Positions 25,318 through 33,192 of a stretch of DNA of 35,051 nt are shown one piece after another. This stretch comes from Candidatus Acidiflorens stordalenmirensis (GTDB lineage: Bacteria > Acidobacteriota > Terriglobia > Terriglobales > Acidobacteriaceae). Under the pieces are notes generated by a model that ran no database searches, was not told where the DNA came from, and was given only the letters and a program-made list of their open reading frames with translations. Position 1 is the stretch's first letter, and each line of letters opens with the position of its first letter. The stretch spans positions 1 to 35,051 of the forward strand of contig PLIC01000023.1 in assembly GCA_003139995.1 (NCBI GenBank). The letters run 5' to 3'. The position numbers and the translations under genes were made by a program.

Positions 25318-25943
25318 TTTGGTCTGTACACCTCGAACGTGCCCGCCGGAATCTTCGGGTTCACAGAGCTGACGTCGATGGCGAAGACACTGTTCACACC
25401 GCTCTTGCCGTCGACCTCCAGCGAGCGGAGCAGGAAGTCCCGTTTGTTCATCTTCACCACAACGTAATTTAGGCGGCGGCGAAATGCGTCCGATCGGGGG
25501 ACGAGCTTCATTTCGTAACCCCGGCTGTCCTCCTGCGCGGTGATGGTGAAATTCTTCTTCAGGTTTGCGATGGAGTTCTCCCGGCTGAAGTAGGACTGTG
25601 CGCGGCGAACGCTGCTTCCGACTTCGAGAACCTCCGTCTTGCCGCCCATCGTAACGTTGAGGTAGTTCTCGTTGAAGCGAATGCGCATCGGGTTCGGTTC
25701 GAAGTATTCCAACGTGAATCGCTTGGTGCCCTCGGCGCAAAACTTGCCGCGGAGCACCATGGGCTTCACCATCAGGCTGGAGGTGCGGGTTTCGATGATG
25801 GTTCCGCAGCCACTCGTGTATTTCTTCTGCGCTTGCTGAACGCCGTCCCAAATGCGCGTCAGCAGATCGTCGGACTGCGCAGCCAGCATTCCCGGGAAAA
25901 TCAAAAACACCAGGAGCCAGCATGGTCTAGACCGCAAGATCAC
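25314..25943 (-). CDS. LolA-like outer-membrane lipoprotein carrier family protein
   Basis: 209 residues from GTG 25943, one base after the glycosyltransferase stop codon; this start puts a signal peptide first (MILRSRPCWLLVFLIF...LAAQ). The mature protein has the LolA pattern: an amphipathic helix (LLTRIWDGVQQAQKKY), then antiparallel strands (MVLRGKFCAEGTKRFTLEYF, RIRFNENYLNVTMG, RRLNYVVVKMN, LRSLEVDGKSG). LolA-family proteins shuttle hydrophobic cargo across the periplasm; aryl-polyene clusters contain a dedicated LolA homologue beside the MMPL exporter. Here it should carry the cluster product. Confidence 0.85.
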   Translation of the reverse strand: MILRSRPCWLLVFLIFPGMLAAQSDDLLTRIWDGVQQAQKKYTSGCGTIIETRTSSLMVKPMVLRGKFCAEGTKRFTLEYFEPNPMRIRFNENYLNVTMGGKTEVLEVGSSVRRAQSYFSRENSIANLKKNFTITAQEDSRGYEMKLVPRSDAFRRRLNYVVVKMNKRDFLLRSLEVDGKSGVNSVFAIDVSSVNPKIPAGTFEVYRPK

Positions 25944-25944
25944 G

Positions 25945-26619
25945 TCACGCTCCCAGAAAGCGAAATGCGAGCGACCAAAGGCAGATACGCACCGTGTCAC
26001 GCACCGGCTTCATCTTGGAGCGCGCCTGGCCATCGTCGTAGACCGTACGGACGGGAGCGTGCGCGATGGTGCAGCCTGACCGGGCCATCTTGATCAGGAC
26101 CTCCATCTCGAATTCGTAGCACCGGCTCCGCAGTTCGGTCCCACAAAGTTTGTCCAAGCGGAATAGCCGGAATCCGCTCTGGCTGTCCCGGATTTTGCAG
26201 CCGACGAGCGCCGAGGCCAGCCGGCTGCCAACGGTGTTCGAGAAATAGCGAGCGCGAGGCATGAGGGCACGATCGAAAACGCGCGCGCCAATGACCAGGT
26301 CCGCTCCAGTCTCTTCGGCGACGCGAAGCATGACCGGAATGTCTTCCGGCAGATGCTGACCGTCGCCATCGAGAGTGATCGCGTGTGTGAAGTTGTGGGC
26401 GCGCGCGAAAGCGATGCCGGTGCGCAGGGCCGAGGCCTTGCCGCAATTGCTGGACGATTGCAAACATGTCGCGCCGGCAACCCGGGCAACTTCCGCCGTC
26501 CCATCGCTGGAGCCATCGTCGATCACCACCACCTCTGCAACATGCGGTCTGGCCCCCGCAACCACTTTGGCGATGTAAGGGGCTTCGTTGAATGCCGGAA
26601 TTAGCGCGCAGGTTCGCAT
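25945..26619 (-). CDS. Family 2 glycosyltransferase (polyprenyl-phosphate sugar transferase-like)
   Basis: 224 residues. GT-A fold with IPAFNEAPYI at the start, VVVIDDGSSDGT (Asp 34/35), LDGDGQHLPED (Asp 84, 86) and DSQSGFRLF, the pattern of DPM1/polyprenyl-phosphate mannosyltransferase-like enzymes. No C-terminal membrane anchor. It overlaps the deacetylase gene by 19 bases and precedes the LolA-like gene by one base. Glycosyltransferase modules occur in aryl-polyene clusters, so a sugar may be attached to the product or its lipid anchor. Confidence 0.9.
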   Translation of the reverse strand: MRTCALIPAFNEAPYIAKVVAGARPHVAEVVVIDDGSSDGTAEVARVAGATCLQSSSNCGKASALRTGIAFARAHNFTHAITLDGDGQHLPEDIPVMLRVAEETGADLVIGARVFDRALMPRARYFSNTVGSRLASALVGCKIRDSQSGFRLFRLDKLCGTELRSRCYEFEMEVLIKMARSGCTIAHAPVRTVYDDGQARSKMKPVRDTVRICLWSLAFRFLGA

Positions 26620-27413
26620 GAGGCAGGTTCCAGTGTTCTGTCGCTGACATCCTCCCGTGCACCGGCCAGGACGAATTCGAATCCCCGCTCCCGGAGCTCA
26701 TCGATGACCCGAGGCAAGGCTTCAAGCATGACATCCGCTCCTGCCGGCAAATGATCGTGCAGCAGGATGATGTCCCCGCTAGCCGCTTTGCCCAAGATGC
26801 GCTGGGCAAGAACACTGGAATTCGCAGTGAGTGTATCACGCGTCCGAATGCTCCAAGAAACATACTCGAGTCCCGCGTCCTTGAGATAGGGCCCTAAAAG
26901 GGGATGACGCAAGCCAACCGGCGAGCGGAAAAAATGCGGCCGGAAACCACAGCAGCGGCGCACACTCTCCGTGCCGCGCTCGATCTCGGCCCGCAGACAT
27001 CCAGGCATGAGAAAACAAAACAAAGCGTGGTGCGACCAAGTGTGGTTTGCTACCAGGTGCCCTTCCGCCCAGGCGCGGCGCACGATGTCCGGATACTGGT
27101 CCGCGCGCTTCCCCACCACAAAGAACGTTGCCTTCACACCTTTCTCCCGAAGTAAGTCGAGTAACTTGGGCGTGTCTACGGGGTCGGGGCCGTCGTCGAA
27201 AGTCAGGGCCACACAACCCTCGCCATCCACCCGCGAGCGGTTGGCGACCAGCCATTGGTTGCGCGGATGAAACAGCAGGTACAGTATGAGCAGCGTTCCG
27301 GCGGCATAAATTAAGGCCACGAGAAGGAACCGAGACAGGGTAAAAGGATACAGCAGAACCAATGAGGCGTTAGTCACAACAAACAACAAGAAAAAGATCG
27401 CAGGCCTCGCCAT
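26601..27413 (-). CDS. Membrane-anchored polysaccharide deacetylase (NodB/CE4-like)
   Basis: 270 residues. Two N-terminal membrane segments (~5-22 and 28-48) are followed by a NodB homology domain: TFDDGPD (Asp 73/74), HTWSHH (His 124, 128; metal ligands), FRSPVGLRHP, and LLHDH near the C-terminus. It removes N-acetyl (or similar) groups from a sugar; the target is unknown. It is the first gene of block 1 and overlaps the glycosyltransferase gene, so the pair probably works on one glycan or glycolipid. Upstream lies a palindromic repeat (27433-27554), and I see no clear promoter for the operon. Confidence 0.88.
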   Translation of the reverse strand: MARPAIFFLLFVVTNASLVLLYPFTLSRFLLVALIYAAGTLLILYLLFHPRNQWLVANRSRVDGEGCVALTFDDGPDPVDTPKLLDLLREKGVKATFFVVGKRADQYPDIVRRAWAEGHLVANHTWSHHALFCFLMPGCLRAEIERGTESVRRCCGFRPHFFRSPVGLRHPLLGPYLKDAGLEYVSWSIRTRDTLTANSSVLAQRILGKAASGDIILLHDHLPAGADVMLEALPRVIDELRERGFEFVLAGAREDVSDRTLEPASCEPAR

Positions 27414-27432
27414 ATCGCTCGTCCCAGGCCCC

Positions 27433-27554
27433 AGCAGGCTGCGGAACAGTTCGGATTCGTATCAGGGCATCGCTTTAGCGATACCGCAAGTTTTTCGAGA
27501 TCAGATGCCCCTTTAGGGGCTGGGCATCGACAATCGTTTTTTCCGCAGCCTGCT
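27433..27554. repeat. REP/BIME-like element with terminal inverted arms
   Basis: Outer 14-bp arms AGCAGGCTGCGGAA (27433-27446) and TTCCGCAGCCTGCT (27541-27554) are perfect inverted repeats. Inside are two hairpins: ATCGCTTTAGCGAT (27469-27482) and GATGCCCCTTTAGGGGCTGGGCATC (27504-27528). The make-up resembles REP-type elements mobilised by REP-associated (IS200-like) transposases in Acidobacteriota. No transposase is present here. Confidence 0.7.
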
Positions 27555-27630
27555 AGAGACGCTACGGGAATCGGAGTGCAATTTTAGCATCGGCTCCCTG
27601 CGCGGGGAAACCCAAACACCTTGATTGCTG

Positions 27631-27660
27631 TTGACAAGGATGCGACCGGTGCTGTACACG
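27631..27660 (+). promoter_or_regulatory. Possible promoter for the GNAT gene
   Basis: Perfect TTGACA at 27631-27636, an 18-base spacer, and a poor -10 (TACACG). It is about 90 bases upstream of ATG 27752. Apart from the palindromic element, nothing else is recognised in the 338-base gap 27414-27751. Confidence 0.25.
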
Positions 27661-27751
27661 ATGTCTCTTTAGCGCCGGATGTTTGCGCGGAGATTGACAT
27701 GCCCAACGCCAATCCTAACGACCAGAACTCGAAGCACGCGAAAGGCCAGCC

Positions 27752-28627
27752 ATGACATCCCGCAGCGGAGCGCAACAGATTGGGATTCGCGACCTCAAGA
27801 GCATCGAAGACCTCAGCCAGTTGAAAGCAGTCGAGAAAGAAGTCTGGGGGATGACCGACGAGGACGCTTTGCCCCTCACGCTGGCCATTGCCTGCCAGGC
27901 GGCAGGCAACATTTTCGTGGGGGCCTTCGATAAGGACAGGTTAGTTGGGTTCGCGTTCGGATTTCTTGGCCGCGAGCACGGACAGCCGATGATTCACTCG
28001 CACATGCTGGCGGTGCTCGATGCGTATCGGCATCTGGATCTGGGCTCGCGACTGAAGCAGGCGCAGCGCGAGCGGGCCATGGCCATGGGCGTTCATGAAA
28101 TGACGTGGACTTACGATCCGCTGCAGAGCCGGAACGCGCACTTTAACTTTTCCAAACTGGGCGTGGTTTCCGATACCTATAAGATGGATTTCTACGGCCC
28201 GGAAACTTCCAGCCTGCTGCATCGGAACGGAACGGACCGGCTGTGGGTGCGGTGGGTGCTCGATTCTCGGCGGGTGCGGGATCGGCTGGCGGGTAAGAAT
28301 GCACGAGTGGAAACGCTCGATGCCATGAAGCTGCTGGCTCCGTTGGTGCGCTTCGATCCCAGCGGGAAACCGGCGCGGGCCGATGTGGCGGAATCACTCG
28401 GCCGGCAGCGCGTGAGCATTGAAATTCCGGGCGACATTCTGGAGATCGAGCGTGCGGACATGGGACTCGCGCGAGAGTGGCGCGAAGCGACGCGGTGGGC
28501 GTTCTGCGAGGCCATGAAAGCGGGATTCTTTGTGGCCGAGTTCTGCCGTTCGGTTCGCGGGCAGCAGGGGCCGGGGGCGTACTTGCTGCAGCGTGGGACG
28601 GTGAGCGAACTGATTCCCGAAGTATAA
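27752..28627 (+). CDS. GNAT-superfamily acetyltransferase-like protein (COG3375 type)
   Basis: 291 residues from ATG 27752 (AAAGG eight bases before). An N-terminal GNAT domain spans ~10-170: EDLSQLKAVEKEVWGM, GAFDKDRLVGFAFGFLG, IHSHMLAVLDAYRHLDLGSRLK (motif A, acyl-CoA pyrophosphate loop) and MTWTYDPLQSRNAHFNFSKLG. This last run, with LGVVSDTYKMDFYG after it, is typical of the predicted GNAT group COG3375, found widely but biochemically unassigned. The C-terminal ~110 residues belong to that family. Divergent from the biosynthetic cluster, so it is likely not part of it. Confidence 0.85.
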   Translation: MTSRSGAQQIGIRDLKSIEDLSQLKAVEKEVWGMTDEDALPLTLAIACQAAGNIFVGAFDKDRLVGFAFGFLGREHGQPMIHSHMLAVLDAYRHLDLGSRLKQAQRERAMAMGVHEMTWTYDPLQSRNAHFNFSKLGVVSDTYKMDFYGPETSSLLHRNGTDRLWVRWVLDSRRVRDRLAGKNARVETLDAMKLLAPLVRFDPSGKPARADVAESLGRQRVSIEIPGDILEIERADMGLAREWREATRWAFCEAMKAGFFVAEFCRSVRGQQGPGAYLLQRGTVSELIPEV

Positions 28628-28702
28628 GAGGAATGCATAGAGAGGCTAGCAAGCCCGTGGTGAAAGTCGGGGAGCAGTACACGCGCGACACCCTTCATGA
28701 AT

Positions 28703-28775
28703 TGTCATCCCGATCGGGGTGAGGGATCTGCATTCTGCGGCGAACTGCGGACCCCTCGCTTTGCGAGGAATGACA
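28703..28775. repeat. Dispersed palindromic intergenic element
   Basis: Imperfect inverted repeat: TGTCATCCCGATCGGGGTGA at the left end and, at the right end, CCTCGCTTTGCGAGGAATGACA, bounded by TGTCAT (28703-28708) and ATGACA (28770-28775), with GAGGGATCTGC inside. This wording is frequent in acidobacterial intergenic regions. Located between the GNAT gene and acs. Confidence 0.55.
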
Positions 28776-28911
28776 AAGTCCGGCAAACTGAGAATTGAAG
28801 AGCGCAGTCGGGCTTTCACCACGGGCCGCTAGTAAGCGGTGGAATCATTTGATCTCCGGAGCAACGCCGGGAACAGCGCCACCCAACGATTTCCATACTC
28901 GAGGACAATCC

Positions 28912-30891
28912 ATGGCCGAAACAACCGTGACGCAGACGAACATCGATTCGGTTCTTGACGAGCAGCGCAGTTTTGAGCCCTCCGCGGAGTTTTCTCAGAA
29001 GGCTCAGATTAAGAGCCTGGCCGAATATGAAGCCCTCTATCAAGAGTCGGTAGAGCAGCCGGAAAAATTCTGGGCTCGCGCCGCCGAAGAGCTGCACTGG
29101 TTCAAAAAATGGGACAAGGTTCTGGAGTGGAATGTGCCCTGGGCCAAGTGGTTCGTCGGCGGCGAGATCAATCTTTCCTACAACTGCCTGGATCGCCACG
29201 TGCAGACGGCGCGCAAGAACAAAGCGGCGCTGATTTGGGAAAGCGAGCCCGGCGAAGTTCGTACCTATACGTACCAGCAACTGTGGAAGGAAGTGCAGAA
29301 GTTCGCCAATGTTCTCAAGGATCTTGGCGTCCGCAAAGGAGACCGCGTCGCCATCTACATGGGCATGACGCCGGAGTTGCCGATTGCCATGCTGGCCTGC
29401 GCCCGCATTGGCGCGCCGCATTCGATTGTCTTTGGCGGATTCTCTGCGAACGCGCTGGTCGATCGCATTCACGATTCGCACGCCGTGGCGGTGATCACGC
29501 AGGACGGATCGTACCGGCGCGGCGCCGAGGTCAAGCTGTTTCCGGCGGTGGAAGAGGCGCTGAAGTCGTGTCCGTCAGTGAAGCATGTGGTGATCTACAA
29601 GCGCACAGGCACGGCGATTAACAGCACCCCGGGCCGCGACCACTGGTGGCATGAATTGATGGCGAAAGCTCCGGATGAGTGCCCGGCCGAGCCGCTCGAT
29701 GCCGAACACCCGCTGTACATTCTTTACACTTCGGGCACGACGGGTAAGCCGAAAGGCATTGTGCACACCACCGGTGGCTACTCGGTGGGAACTTATCTCT
29801 CGACGAAATATGTTTTTGACCTGCGCGAAGAAGATACCTACTGGTGTACCGCCGACATCGGCTGGGTCACTGGGCATAGCTATATCGTGTATGGGCCGTT
29901 GCAGTGCGGCGCCACCAGCCTCATGTATGAAGGGGCGCCGAATTGTCCTGAGCCCGATCGTTTCTGGTCGATCATCGACCGGCATCAAGTGAACGTGTTT
30001 TACACCGCGCCGACCGCCATCCGCACCTTCGCCAAGTGGGGCAACGAGTGGCCGAAAAAACACAAGATGGAAAGCCTGCGTCTGCTCGGCACAGTCGGTG
30101 AGCCGATCAACCCCGAGGCGTGGATGTGGTATCGCGAGGTGATCGGCCATAACCGCTGTCCGGTCGTGGATACCTGGTGGCAGACGGAAACCGGCTCCAT
30201 CATGATCACACCGATTCCGGGCGCGATTGCGACCAAGCCCGGTTCGGCCACGCGTCCGTTCTTCGGCGTCGTGCCGGAGGTCGTGGACATGGAGGGCAAG
30301 CCGGTGCCTTTGGGCTCGGGTGGTTATCTCGTCATCCGGCAGCCATGGCCGGCCATGCTGCGAACAATCTATGGCGATCCCGATCGTTACGTGAAGCAGT
30401 ACTGGTCGCAGATTCCGGGCGCGTACTTTACGGGCGACGGCGCGCGCAAAGATAAGGACGGTTATTTCTGGATCATGGGGCGCGTGGACGACGTGCTGAA
30501 CGTGTCCGGTCACCGGCTGAGCACGATGGAAGTGGAGTCCGCGCTGGTCGCGCACGAGAAAGTCGCGGAGGCTGCGGTCGTTGGCCGGCCGGATGACATC
30601 AAGGGGCAGGCCATTTCGGCCTTCGTGACTTTGGAACAAGGCGTCCCGCCGACGGACGCGCTGAAGGAAGAGCTGAAAAAATGGGTGGCGAAAGAGATCG
30701 GTTCGCTGGCCAAGCCCGATGAAATCCGTTTTACCGACACGCTTCCCAAGACGCGCAGCGGGAAGATCATGCGCCGCCTCCTGCGCGACGTGGCCGAGGG
30801 CCGGGTGCTGGGAGACACCACCACCCTGGCCGACCCGGCCGTGGTCGACGAGATCCGGCGGCTGTCGGAGACCTCCCCGTCCGACGAGTGA
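28912..30891 (+). CDS. acs: Acetyl-CoA synthetase (3' end probably from another organism)
   Basis: 659 residues from ATG 28912 (GAGG seven bases before), the normal length; the upstream in-frame extension crosses intergenic repeat sequence. It makes acetyl-CoA from acetate, ATP and CoA via acetyl-AMP. Motifs: [11 protein letters not shown] (P-loop), [40 protein letters not shown] and the acetylation-regulated Lys in [14 protein letters not shown]. Up to about 30,740 the codon choice matches the rest of the acidobacterial part. From about 30,790 every codon is GC-rich, the last ~35 residues end in the actinobacterial style ([11 protein letters not shown]), and the stop codon overlaps a GTG start. 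The coding frame is intact, but the gene is probably an assembly hybrid. Confidence 0.9.
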   Translation: MAETTVTQTNIDSVLDEQRSFEPSAEFSQKAQIKSLAEYEALYQESVEQPEKFWARAAEELHWFKKWDKVLEWNVPWAKWFVGGEINLSYNCLDRHVQTARKNKAALIWESEPGEVRTYTYQQLWKEVQKFANVLKDLGVRKGDRVAIYMGMTPELPIAMLACARIGAPHSIVFGGFSANALVDRIHDSHAVAVITQDGSYRRGAEVKLFPAVEEALKSCPSVKHVVIYKRTGTAINSTPGRDHWWHELMAKAPDECPAEPLDAEHPLYILYTSGTTGKPKGIVHTTGGYSVGTYLSTKYVFDLREEDTYWCTADIGWVTGHSYIVYGPLQCGATSLMYEGAPNCPEPDRFWSIIDRHQVNVFYTAPTAIRTFAKWGNEWPKKHKMESLRLLGTVGEPINPEAWMWYREVIGHNRCPVVDTWWQTETGSIMITPIPGAIATKPGSATRPFFGVVPEVVDMEGKPVPLGSGGYLVIRQPWPAMLRTIYGDPDRYVKQYWSQIPGAYFTGDGARKDKDGYFWIMGRVDDVLNVSGHRLSTMEVESALVAHEKVAEAAVVGRPDDIKGQAISAFVTLEQGVPPTDALKEELKKWVAKEIGSLAKPDEIRFTDTLPKTRSGKIMRRLLRDVAEGRVLGDTTTLADPAVVDEIRRLSETSPSDE

Positions 30892-31400
30892 CGTCCCCCA
30901 ACGTCCCGAGCGCCTACGTCCCGACCAATTGGGCATGGCGGGACGGTCCCGTGGAGACCCCGGGCCCGGCCGTGGTGTTCGACGTGGACGGGGTGCTCTC
31001 CGACGCGGTCGGCCGGCAGCACTTCATCGAACGGGGCCGTCGCGACTGGGAGGCGTTCTTCAACGCCTGCGGTGACGACCCGGTCATCGGCGAGCTGGCC
31101 CGGGTCCTCGAACTGCTCGACCCGCGCCTGCAGGTCATCCTGCTCACCGGCCGTCCGATGCGGGTCCAACCCCAGACGCTGGCGTGGCTGGAGCGCTACG
31201 GCCTGCGATGGGACCTCCTGGTCATGCGCTCCCGGGGGGACTACTCCCAGGTGACCTGGTTCAAGCGCGACAGCGTCGACGAGTTACGGGCCCACGGGTT
31301 CGACCTCAGACTGGCCTTCGAGGACGATCCCGACAACTTCGCCATGTTCCACGCCGAGGGGATCCCTTGCGTGTACATCCACTCGGGCTACTACGACTGA
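30888..31400 (+). CDS. HAD-superfamily phosphatase-like protein
   Basis: 170 residues from GTG 30888, which overlaps the acs stop codon (GTGA). HAD motifs: [12 protein letters not shown] (Asp 32, 34), II LLTGRP, a Lys after TW (motif III region, WFKRDS) and [15 protein letters not shown]. It lacks a cap domain of any size and looks like a small polynucleotide-phosphatase or nucleotidase-type HAD; the substrate is unknown. Very GC-rich codons, as in the neighbouring actinobacterial-type genes. Its 3' end overlaps that of the Lnt-like gene on the other strand by 10 bases. Confidence 0.8.
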   Translation: MTSPNVPSAYVPTNWAWRDGPVETPGPAVVFDVDGVLSDAVGRQHFIERGRRDWEAFFNACGDDPVIGELARVLELLDPRLQVILLTGRPMRVQPQTLAWLERYGLRWDLLVMRSRGDYSQVTWFKRDSVDELRAHGFDLRLAFEDDPDNFAMFHAEGIPCVYIHSGYYD

Positions 31401-32995
31401 ACGTCGGCCCGGTGAACGTCGGCCCGACGACGCCGACCGGCGAGCAGCCAACCGCCAGCCAGGGCCAACCCGGACAGCACCAGGACCGGTACGTCCCCGA
31501 ACCGGACATACACCGTGGTCCCCGTCCGTCGTGCCAAGGTGGCGAAGACGACTTGGCGGGCCCCGAGCACCGACCGATCGAGGAGGACGCCGCGGTTGGT
31601 GACGGCCGCGCTGTACCCGGTGGGCGCGGCCTGCAGGAGGTCGCGGCCCAGCTGCACGGCCTGGACCTTCGCGGCGGCGATCTCCTGGGTGGGCACCTGG
31701 GAGGTGGCATAGGACGAGGTGTTGGTCGGGACGATCAGCAGCTGGGCGCCGGCCCGGACCGACGGGCGCCCGCGGTCGGCATAGAAGATCTCATAGGAGA
31801 TCATCGCTCCCAGCGGGGCCGCCGGGGTGGGCAGCAGGCCGGTACCGGTGCCGGGGACGGCGTCGAGGGGGACCGCGGACAGGTTGCCGAGGTGGGCGAA
31901 GAAGCTGCGGTAGGGCACGTACTCACCGAAGGGCACGCGGTGGACCTTCTCGAACCGTGACACCAGGGCCCCGTCCGGCCCGAAGGCCACCACCTCGTTG
32001 CGGAATGCGGTCGATGAGACCGTCTCGGTCACTCCCACCACCAGCGTGGTGTGGAGGGTCCGGGCCAGGTCGGAGAGACTCGCCTCTTCGGGGGAGTCGG
32101 ACAGCGGGGTGTCCAGGGCGACCACGTCCTCGGGCCAGAGCACCAGTCGGGGGGTGGTGCCGTGATCGAGCTGCTCCATCGTGGCGGTCGCGCTCATCTG
32201 CGCGGCCAGCACCGCGCTGGTGTGGATCGGGGACGTTCGGAAGCCTCGTGGCCCGCCGCCCTGGATGGCCGCGGCCGACACGACGCCCACGGCGGGCCCC
32301 CCGTCGGGTGCGTGGTCGGCGGCGACGGCTACGCCGGAGAGCCCGACCACCGCCACTGCGGCCACCAGGGTCAGGGTGCCCGCTCCGGCGAACGCACCGG
32401 ACACGAAGCCGGGCCGACCCCCATGGCCCGACCCGGCCGGCGGCGCGGCATCCACGGTGGCAAATGCTCGGGCCCGAACGCCGTCCCGGGCGGTCCGTAC
32501 GGCAGCCTCCACGGCGGCGGCCAACCCCACTCCTCCTACGAAGACGGCGAGGTTGAGGGACAGGGGTCCGCCCAGCCGGGCGATCCCGAGGAGGGGTCCG
32601 TCGGCCTGCCCCAGGAACACGCCGCCGATGGGAAGTCCTCCGAAGGGCCAGGACGTCCGGACGGCCTCGGCCAAGGTCATGGCGGCGGGGAACGCCATCG
32701 CCCGGGCGACCGTGGGCCCGGCTGGCACCACCAGGCAGGCCGCCGCCATGAAGGCCGCCTCGATGGCGATCAGCACGACCGCCCCGGGGGCGGTGAACGA
32801 GCGGACCCACACCAGGCCCGGCACGTAGCAGCCGAGGCCGGCCAGCCAGCCGGCCCAGAGCCTGGTCCTGGGACGCAGGCCGCCGATGCGCCACCAGAGG
32901 AGGCCGGCGGCCGGGAAGGCGATGATCCAGAATCCCCAGGGTGGAAGGGAGAGTGCCAGGCCCACGCCCGACACCAGCGAGGGCAGGGCCACCAT
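31391..32995 (-). CDS. Apolipoprotein N-acyltransferase-like protein (Lnt family) with Cys-to-Ser change
   Basis: 534 residues if started at ATG 32995, just after a perfect AGGAGG; in-frame ATGs at 33037 and 33136 are alternatives and give N-terminal extensions without features. About six hydrophobic segments (ALPSLVSGVGLALSLPPWGF onwards) precede a nitrilase-like domain. Of the Lnt triad, Glu (LWPEDV; codon at 32129-32131) and Lys (FEKVHRVPFGEYVP; 31946-31948) are present, but the nucleophile position reads MISYEIFY with Ser (TCC, 31796-31798) where Lnt normally has Cys. It would N-acylate lipoproteins if active. Actinobacterial-type composition; located downstream of the haem genes. Confidence 0.8.
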   Translation of the reverse strand: MVALPSLVSGVGLALSLPPWGFWIIAFPAAGLLWWRIGGLRPRTRLWAGWLAGLGCYVPGLVWVRSFTAPGAVVLIAIEAAFMAAACLVVPAGPTVARAMAFPAAMTLAEAVRTSWPFGGLPIGGVFLGQADGPLLGIARLGGPLSLNLAVFVGGVGLAAAVEAAVRTARDGVRARAFATVDAAPPAGSGHGGRPGFVSGAFAGAGTLTLVAAVAVVGLSGVAVAADHAPDGGPAVGVVSAAAIQGGGPRGFRTSPIHTSAVLAAQMSATATMEQLDHGTTPRLVLWPEDVVALDTPLSDSPEEASLSDLARTLHTTLVVGVTETVSSTAFRNEVVAFGPDGALVSRFEKVHRVPFGEYVPYRSFFAHLGNLSAVPLDAVPGTGTGLLPTPAAPLGAMISYEIFYADRGRPSVRAGAQLLIVPTNTSSYATSQVPTQEIAAAKVQAVQLGRDLLQAAPTGYSAAVTNRGVLLDRSVLGARQVVFATLARRTGTTVYVRFGDVPVLVLSGLALAGGWLLAGRRRRADVHRADVQS

Positions 32996-33192
32996 CCCCC
33001 TCCTCGGGGTGATCCGGTCGCCCCTGTCCCGGGTCATGGTGACCCGGGATGGCCGCCACCGGGGCCCGGCCTCCCCTCCGGTCTCTCCTGGCGAGCGGGG
33101 AGCGAGCGCGGTCGACAGCAGTGGCTCCCCGGTCATCGATCGGGGGCCATCGTCGCTCGAACGCCGCCCGACGCCATGGCGTTCCCGGACAT

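Noticed and set aside
25318-25923. N-terminal extension of the FabZ-like gene up to 25,923
   Set aside because: The extension is an out-of-frame reading of the LolA-like gene; a GTG overlapping that gene's stop codon gives a normal-length FabZ.
29575-30936. 453-codon open frame on the minus strand
   Set aside because: Antisense shadow of acs, whose motifs are complete on the plus strand.
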